DNA of 64,000 nucleotides from Labilibaculum filiforme. GTDB taxonomy: Bacteria; Bacteroidota; Bacteroidia; Bacteroidales; Marinifilaceae. Location: positions 1 to 64,000 of the forward strand of contig NZ_MVDD01000002.1 of NCBI RefSeq assembly GCF_002843315.1, in the 5' to 3' direction. Positions 61,121 to 64,000 of this stretch are shown one piece after another. A program made the translations under genes and the position numbers. The notes under the pieces were generated by a model, which did no database searches, was not told the origin of the DNA, and was given only the letters and a program-made list of their open reading frames with translations. How positions within the stretch are numbered: the first letter of the stretch is position 1; every line of letters starts with the position of its first letter.

Positions 61121-62044
61121 TTACATTCCGTAATATTTCTTAATAGCCTCTGCTAGTACACTTCCTGCCGCACCAATTCCAATATTCCAAGAACCGTCAA
61201 GTACTTTCCCAAACATCTTTTGTGTCCACAAGTTAACTTTTTGTCCAAAAGTTTTTTTCTCTAAATCTGGCTCTTCCGTATCGATAATACCAGAAAGTTC
61301 AACTATATCTTCTTCGCAGACACCGCTGGTCTGCAAGTGTTTTTTGAGCTCTTCCTTATTGCCTTTAGTTATATTGATCTCTGCCGATATATTTGCTTTA
61401 TCACCTGTGTTGAGAACATTCCCATCACCCGTATTATTAATTATCGTTTGGTTCATAATCGTTGCTATTTCTTCTTGTTTTGTTCTTAATTCTTCGATTT
61501 CTGTAATATTTCCATACTCCGAATCAATTTTCAGCATAAAATCTAAAAGATTATTTCGAACATATGACAAAATTTCATGTAATGCATTTCCTGCAATTGA
61601 AACTTTACAGTTAATTAATTGTAAATATGGGTTTCCCATTTTGCGCCAATTCTGCTGAATCATTCCAGTTAATTCAGCAGAAAATGAACTTTCGAGCAAC
61701 CCTGAAGTCTTTTCTTCTTTCATAACTTCAAGACTTAAAATGCTATGAGTTAACTCTACAGAATGAATTATATTTTCCATTTGCTTATTCAAACCTATAG
61801 TTGGAACTGGTTGGTCATTATATTGCATCTCACCATTTATGTAGGTTCCAGTAAGATTCCCATGAAATATTCTGTATTTTGGTAACTCGTCGTTACTATC
61901 ATATCCCTTTAATTCTTTACTCACCCAATTTAGTAATTCAGCATTTTGCAATCTACTTGCCAATACTTTCGTTTTAAGGAGTGGTGAAGTTATCGACATT
62001 TGTGTATCAATAAGTTCGTTTATAATGTCGTTTATTAATTTCAT
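61121..62044 (-). CDS. AbiTii-family abortive-infection protein
   Basis: A 307-aa protein. The N-terminal domain (about 1-185) follows the AbiTii pattern: I-I-N-E-L-I-D near the start, L-L-K-T-K-V-L-A-S-R-L-Q-N-A-E-L-L-N-W-V and E-L-K-G-Y. A short strand region follows (N-N-T-G-D-G-N-V-L-N-T-G-D), then helices and a hydrophobic C-terminal segment (G-I-G-A-A-G-S-V-L-A-E-A). Known: AbiTii was named for an abortive phage-infection phenotype; the mechanism is not known in detail. The gene stands alone between non-coding repeat-like blocks, a usual cassette-type setting. Function as phage defence is inferred. Confidence 0.72.
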   Translation of the reverse strand: MKLINDIINELIDTQMSITSPLLKTKVLASRLQNAELLNWVSKELKGYDSNDELPKYRIFHGNLTGTYINGEMQYNDQPVPTIGLNKQMENIIHSVELTHSILSLEVMKEEKTSGLLESSFSAELTGMIQQNWRKMGNPYLQLINCKVSIAGNALHEILSYVRNNLLDFMLKIDSEYGNITEIEELRTKQEEIATIMNQTIINNTGDGNVLNTGDKANISAEINITKGNKEELKKHLQTSGVCEEDIVELSGIIDTEEPDLEKKTFGQKVNLWTQKMFGKVLDGSWNIGIGAAGSVLAEAIKKYYGM

Positions 62045-62089
62045 TATCTTATTATTAATAGAGTTTTATAAATAACATTCAATGCTGAG

Positions 62090-62240
62090 ATGAATTGTGG
62101 CTAACGGTTTATGTATGAATCGTTTGGCATTTCGAAGCACTTTCCTGTCCAATTACACCGAACTTGATGCGTGGCAGGATGTTTGAATAACCACCTAAAC
62201 CCCAATGTTTTATACCGCGTGTTGTATGCTGGGCTTTATT
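62090..62240. repeat. Repeat-like non-coding block 1, right of the AbiTii gene
   Basis: Runs from GGCTAACGGTTTATG to TACCGCGTGTTGTATGCTGGGC. Its ends are partly complementary (AAC..GG with CC..GTT). It has no ORF and separates two accessory units. Similar sequences are remembered from other Bacteroidota, but copies could not be compared here. Confidence 0.4.
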
Positions 62241-62426
62241 CATTAACAGTCAGTTATCAATTTACTACAATCTAAAATCCGCTCAATCGAAGCACTGCTG
62301 TTCCCGAAAAAATTAGTTTTTAGGGTCGGCAAAAAAGCGGTGGCAGTTTTAAGCTCTTTTGCAATTTTTGGTTGCAACGTTGGCTGGTGCGAATTGCAAA
62401 TGTGTATGGCTTTTAGCGTTGGCATT
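62241..62426. repeat. Repeat-like non-coding block 2, left of the GIY-YIG gene
   Basis: Contains GCAACGTTGGCTGGTGCG and, near its end, TTTTAGCGTTGGC, with GTTGGC repeated. The one open frame on the minus strand has an odd composition and is rejected as a gene. It abuts the stop codon of the GIY-YIG gene. Confidence 0.35.
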
Positions 62427-63635
62427 CTATTTCAGTTTAATTTTTTGCGTTTCTGTGTCATATTCGTAATTCACGATATTTTCATTTAAAATCAACTGGA
62501 TAGTTTCTTCAATAACCTCAAAAGGAACTACAAACCATTCTCTCGGATTTAGTCTTTGTCCATTTTCGTTAAACAAGTCAATATCCAAACAAGCCTTGGC
62601 AAAAAACCTATGCAGAAGGTTTTCAAGTTTGTCTGCATTTCTATTATAAACTTTGTAAGTCGCTATTTTTTTAACATCAGCAAATAAATATGTTGCTTCA
62701 TTTTTAGCATTCTTTATTCTGTCGTCAACAGAACCACTTGCAAAGCCAATTTTGTATAAGTCCTTAATTTCTGCAAGTTCCTTTTTAGTTGACTTTGTTT
62801 TCAAAACGTAAATCCAACCCGATTGAACATCTTCTTCTTTTACAAGGCCTGAGTTAACAAACAATTCCTGCTCAATTTTTTCAAATGTGTTAGTAATTAA
62901 CTTTCCGTCTTTTTGGATTTGTTTACCCAATGAACGATAAAGCATATTGCTATAAGTTCCATTCTCAAAAACCGTTCTTGTTCTACCTTCAACTCTAACT
63001 CTGTTGCCTGATTTCTGCTCCCATTCTTCTTTTTTCAAATTGGCTGATTCCAAGTACAGCATAATGCCATTCATTAAATAGAAATCGCCAACGTGAAGAT
63101 TCTTTTCAATGTTGATGAAAGGCTTTATCTTTCGTTTTCCTTCTTTAATTTCTTTGTGAACCTGTAAAAACATAAGCTCATACTTCTCAAAGTCCTTTTC
63201 CTTTATTGATTTTCTTTGAGCCACAAAATCGGCTTCTGCTCGGTCTTCTGGTCTTGGCGTGTGTTTGAATTTGAAAATGTCTAAATCTTTGTCAGTTTCT
63301 AATAAACCCAAATCATCATCATTCAAAATATCGTCTATTGATGGCGAGTCCATTTCTACGTGACCTAATAAATTATGTCTGTCAAATGGTTTAAGGATTT
63401 TTTTCTGGTCCTCATTTCCTCTAAAGTTTTTGAGTTTGGCTAACAGTCCATATTCTGACATACTAGATTTGCTTGGTTCTCTTTCGTTTTTATCAATGAA
63501 TACATTGATTTCCTCAAAAGAGTCAATAAGCCTTTCCTCGTCTGTTTTTACAGTTGAAGTTTTGACCTTAGATTCCAACAATCCAAAATCATCATCTTCA
63601 AAAATATCTTCTATTGTTAGTTTCTTCTTAACCAT
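62427..63635 (-). CDS. GIY-YIG nuclease-domain protein (T5orf172 type)
   Basis: A 402-aa protein. The C-terminal part (about 275-375) has the GIY-YIG core: G-W-I-Y-V-L-K-T, then L-Y-K-I-G-F-A-S-G near 297-304, V-D-D-R-I-K-N-A, and E-N-L-L-H-R-F-F-A-K-A with R-E-W-F near 380. The order fits the T5orf172/MUG113 branch. The N-terminal half has two D-D-F/L-G-L-L-E-type acidic repeats (I-F-E-D-D-D-F-G-L-L-E and I-L-N-D-D-D-L-G-L-L-E). Known: such proteins often accompany an SF2 helicase in restriction-like systems. The start overlaps the upstream gene by 8 bp, so the two are coupled. Confidence 0.8.
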   Translation of the reverse strand: MVKKKLTIEDIFEDDDFGLLESKVKTSTVKTDEERLIDSFEEINVFIDKNEREPSKSSMSEYGLLAKLKNFRGNEDQKKILKPFDRHNLLGHVEMDSPSIDDILNDDDLGLLETDKDLDIFKFKHTPRPEDRAEADFVAQRKSIKEKDFEKYELMFLQVHKEIKEGKRKIKPFINIEKNLHVGDFYLMNGIMLYLESANLKKEEWEQKSGNRVRVEGRTRTVFENGTYSNMLYRSLGKQIQKDGKLITNTFEKIEQELFVNSGLVKEEDVQSGWIYVLKTKSTKKELAEIKDLYKIGFASGSVDDRIKNAKNEATYLFADVKKIATYKVYNRNADKLENLLHRFFAKACLDIDLFNENGQRLNPREWFVVPFEVIEETIQLILNENIVNYEYDTETQKIKLK

Positions 63636-64000
63636 TTTCTAGTGCTTTTTTACGTTTCAACTCTCTCAAAAACACTAAAGCTTCTGCCATTCTTTTTTCT
63701 TTATGGTCAAATGCCTGAATACTCGGTTGCTCCCCTTTATTGTTTTTTACCCATTCTTTTATTTTTGGCCATAACAAAATGGCTTCTTCTTCGGTCATTT
63801 CAATTTTGGTAGATTGAATATGCTCGTCAATTAATTTTAAAACCTGAGTAGTAACTGACTTTGATAAAATTTCAAATGCTTTTTGGAACGGATTCACTTG
63901 GTCAATCAAATCAATGTGAATATTATCTATGTTCACAAAGCTACCCGCCATTCTGATAAACTTCTTGTCGCCTTGTTCTTCAATCGTACTATTCTTTATA
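63628..64000 (-). CDS. C-terminal part of a gene cut by the window edge, coupled to the GIY-YIG gene
   Basis: The minus-strand frame is open from the window edge to 63628, with no stop before it (residues K-N-S-T-I-E-E-Q-G-D-K-K-F-I-R precede an internal Met at 63951). The visible 123 residues end in a helical, charged tail (K-R-M-A-E-A-L-V-F-L-R-E-L-K-R-K-K). No motif identifies it. Given the GIY-YIG partner overlapping by 8 bp, the end of an SF2 helicase is plausible, but unproven. Confidence 0.55.
   Translation of the reverse strand, partial: IKNSTIEEQGDKKFIRMAGSFVNIDNIHIDLIDQVNPFQKAFEILSKSVTTQVLKLIDEHIQSTKIEMTEEEAILLWPKIKEWVKNNKGEQPSIQAFDHKEKRMAEALVFLRELKRKKALENG

Noticed and set aside
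61075-62240. True integron attC sites around the AbiTii gene
   Set aside because: The RYYYAAC / GTTRRRY boxes do not match consensus, and no integron integrase is present; kept only as cassette-like.
62243-62425. 60-codon minus-strand frame in repeat block 2
   Set aside because: Lies wholly in a repeat-like non-coding block with unusual composition and no start context; better explained as repeat DNA.
1-64000. CRISPR array
   Set aside because: No set of regularly spaced direct repeats of 25-40 bp was seen, and no cas genes.

Overview
The window is chromosomal DNA from a marine-type Bacteroidota (Bacteroidia). Support comes from the AT-rich composition, the TAnnTTTG / TTG promoter elements upstream of tRNA and housekeeping genes, lipoprotein-rich sulfatase and glycosidase clusters, an SprB-like/OmpA outer-membrane protein, and Bacteroidota-type tyrosine recombinase, HicAB and four-helix-bundle remnants. 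A group close to the Marinilabiliales is my inference; no 16S rRNA or other marker is present to prove it.

Layout. 1-5.6 kb is accessory: a transposase tail, a 1042-aa metallophosphoesterase-P-loop NTPase fusion (candidate STAND-type defence protein), a 20-nt orphan tRNA 3' end beside a terminator (attachment-site scar), a hicAB toxin-antitoxin pair with three phased operators, and two identical tRNA-Arg(TCT) genes. 5.6-9.4 kb holds two diverged, tandem, fused aconitase/isopropylmalate dehydratase-like hydro-lyases, then an MFS transporter. 10.9-32.7 kb is a polysaccharide utilisation region without SusC/SusD. A minus-strand operon carries GH28, GH29, sulfatase, GH29, GH28 and sulfatase. Plus-strand units carry GH2, sulfatase and GH29, then another sulfatase. 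Two unusual membrane-spanning one-component regulators sit among them: a double LamG-TM-winged-helix protein and a TPR-TM-LuxR-type protein. A shared AnTACCC(C)TTTT motif and 11-12 bp phased GGGTAA repeats lie upstream of the catabolic units.

32.8-40.4 kb is core genome: MBL-fold hydrolase, BASS-type transporter, RsmI-like methyltransferase, NrnA-like DHH phosphoesterase, ndk, a DUF721/DciA-like gene and recF, a TPR protein, and a (Tyr-Gly)x2-Ser tRNA operon. 40.4-52.1 kb is an island at tRNA-Ser. It has an integrase fragment, a type I restriction-modification locus (hsdR, KilA-N, hsdS, PrrC-like anticodon nuclease, rhuM, hsdM, controlled by a small XRE gene), three pseudogenes or scars (four-helix-bundle protein, an hsdM'-'hsdS chimera, a VapE remnant) and repeats. 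The embedded PrrC-like protein has a triad-like R316/E320/H354, so the locus looks like a restriction system with a suicide tRNA-cleaving back-up.

52.1-60.8 kb returns to chromosomal genes: an FAD oxidoreductase with a HAD phosphatase, an SprB/OmpA protein with a TPR/propeller lipoprotein-like partner, a DUF4861-like remnant, kduI and a divergent LacI regulator with two repeated operator-like boxes. kduI suggests uronate use, consistent with the GH28s. 60.8-64 kb is again accessory: an AbiTii gene bordered by repeat-like non-coding blocks, then a GIY-YIG nuclease overlapping the C-terminal end of a gene that runs off the window.
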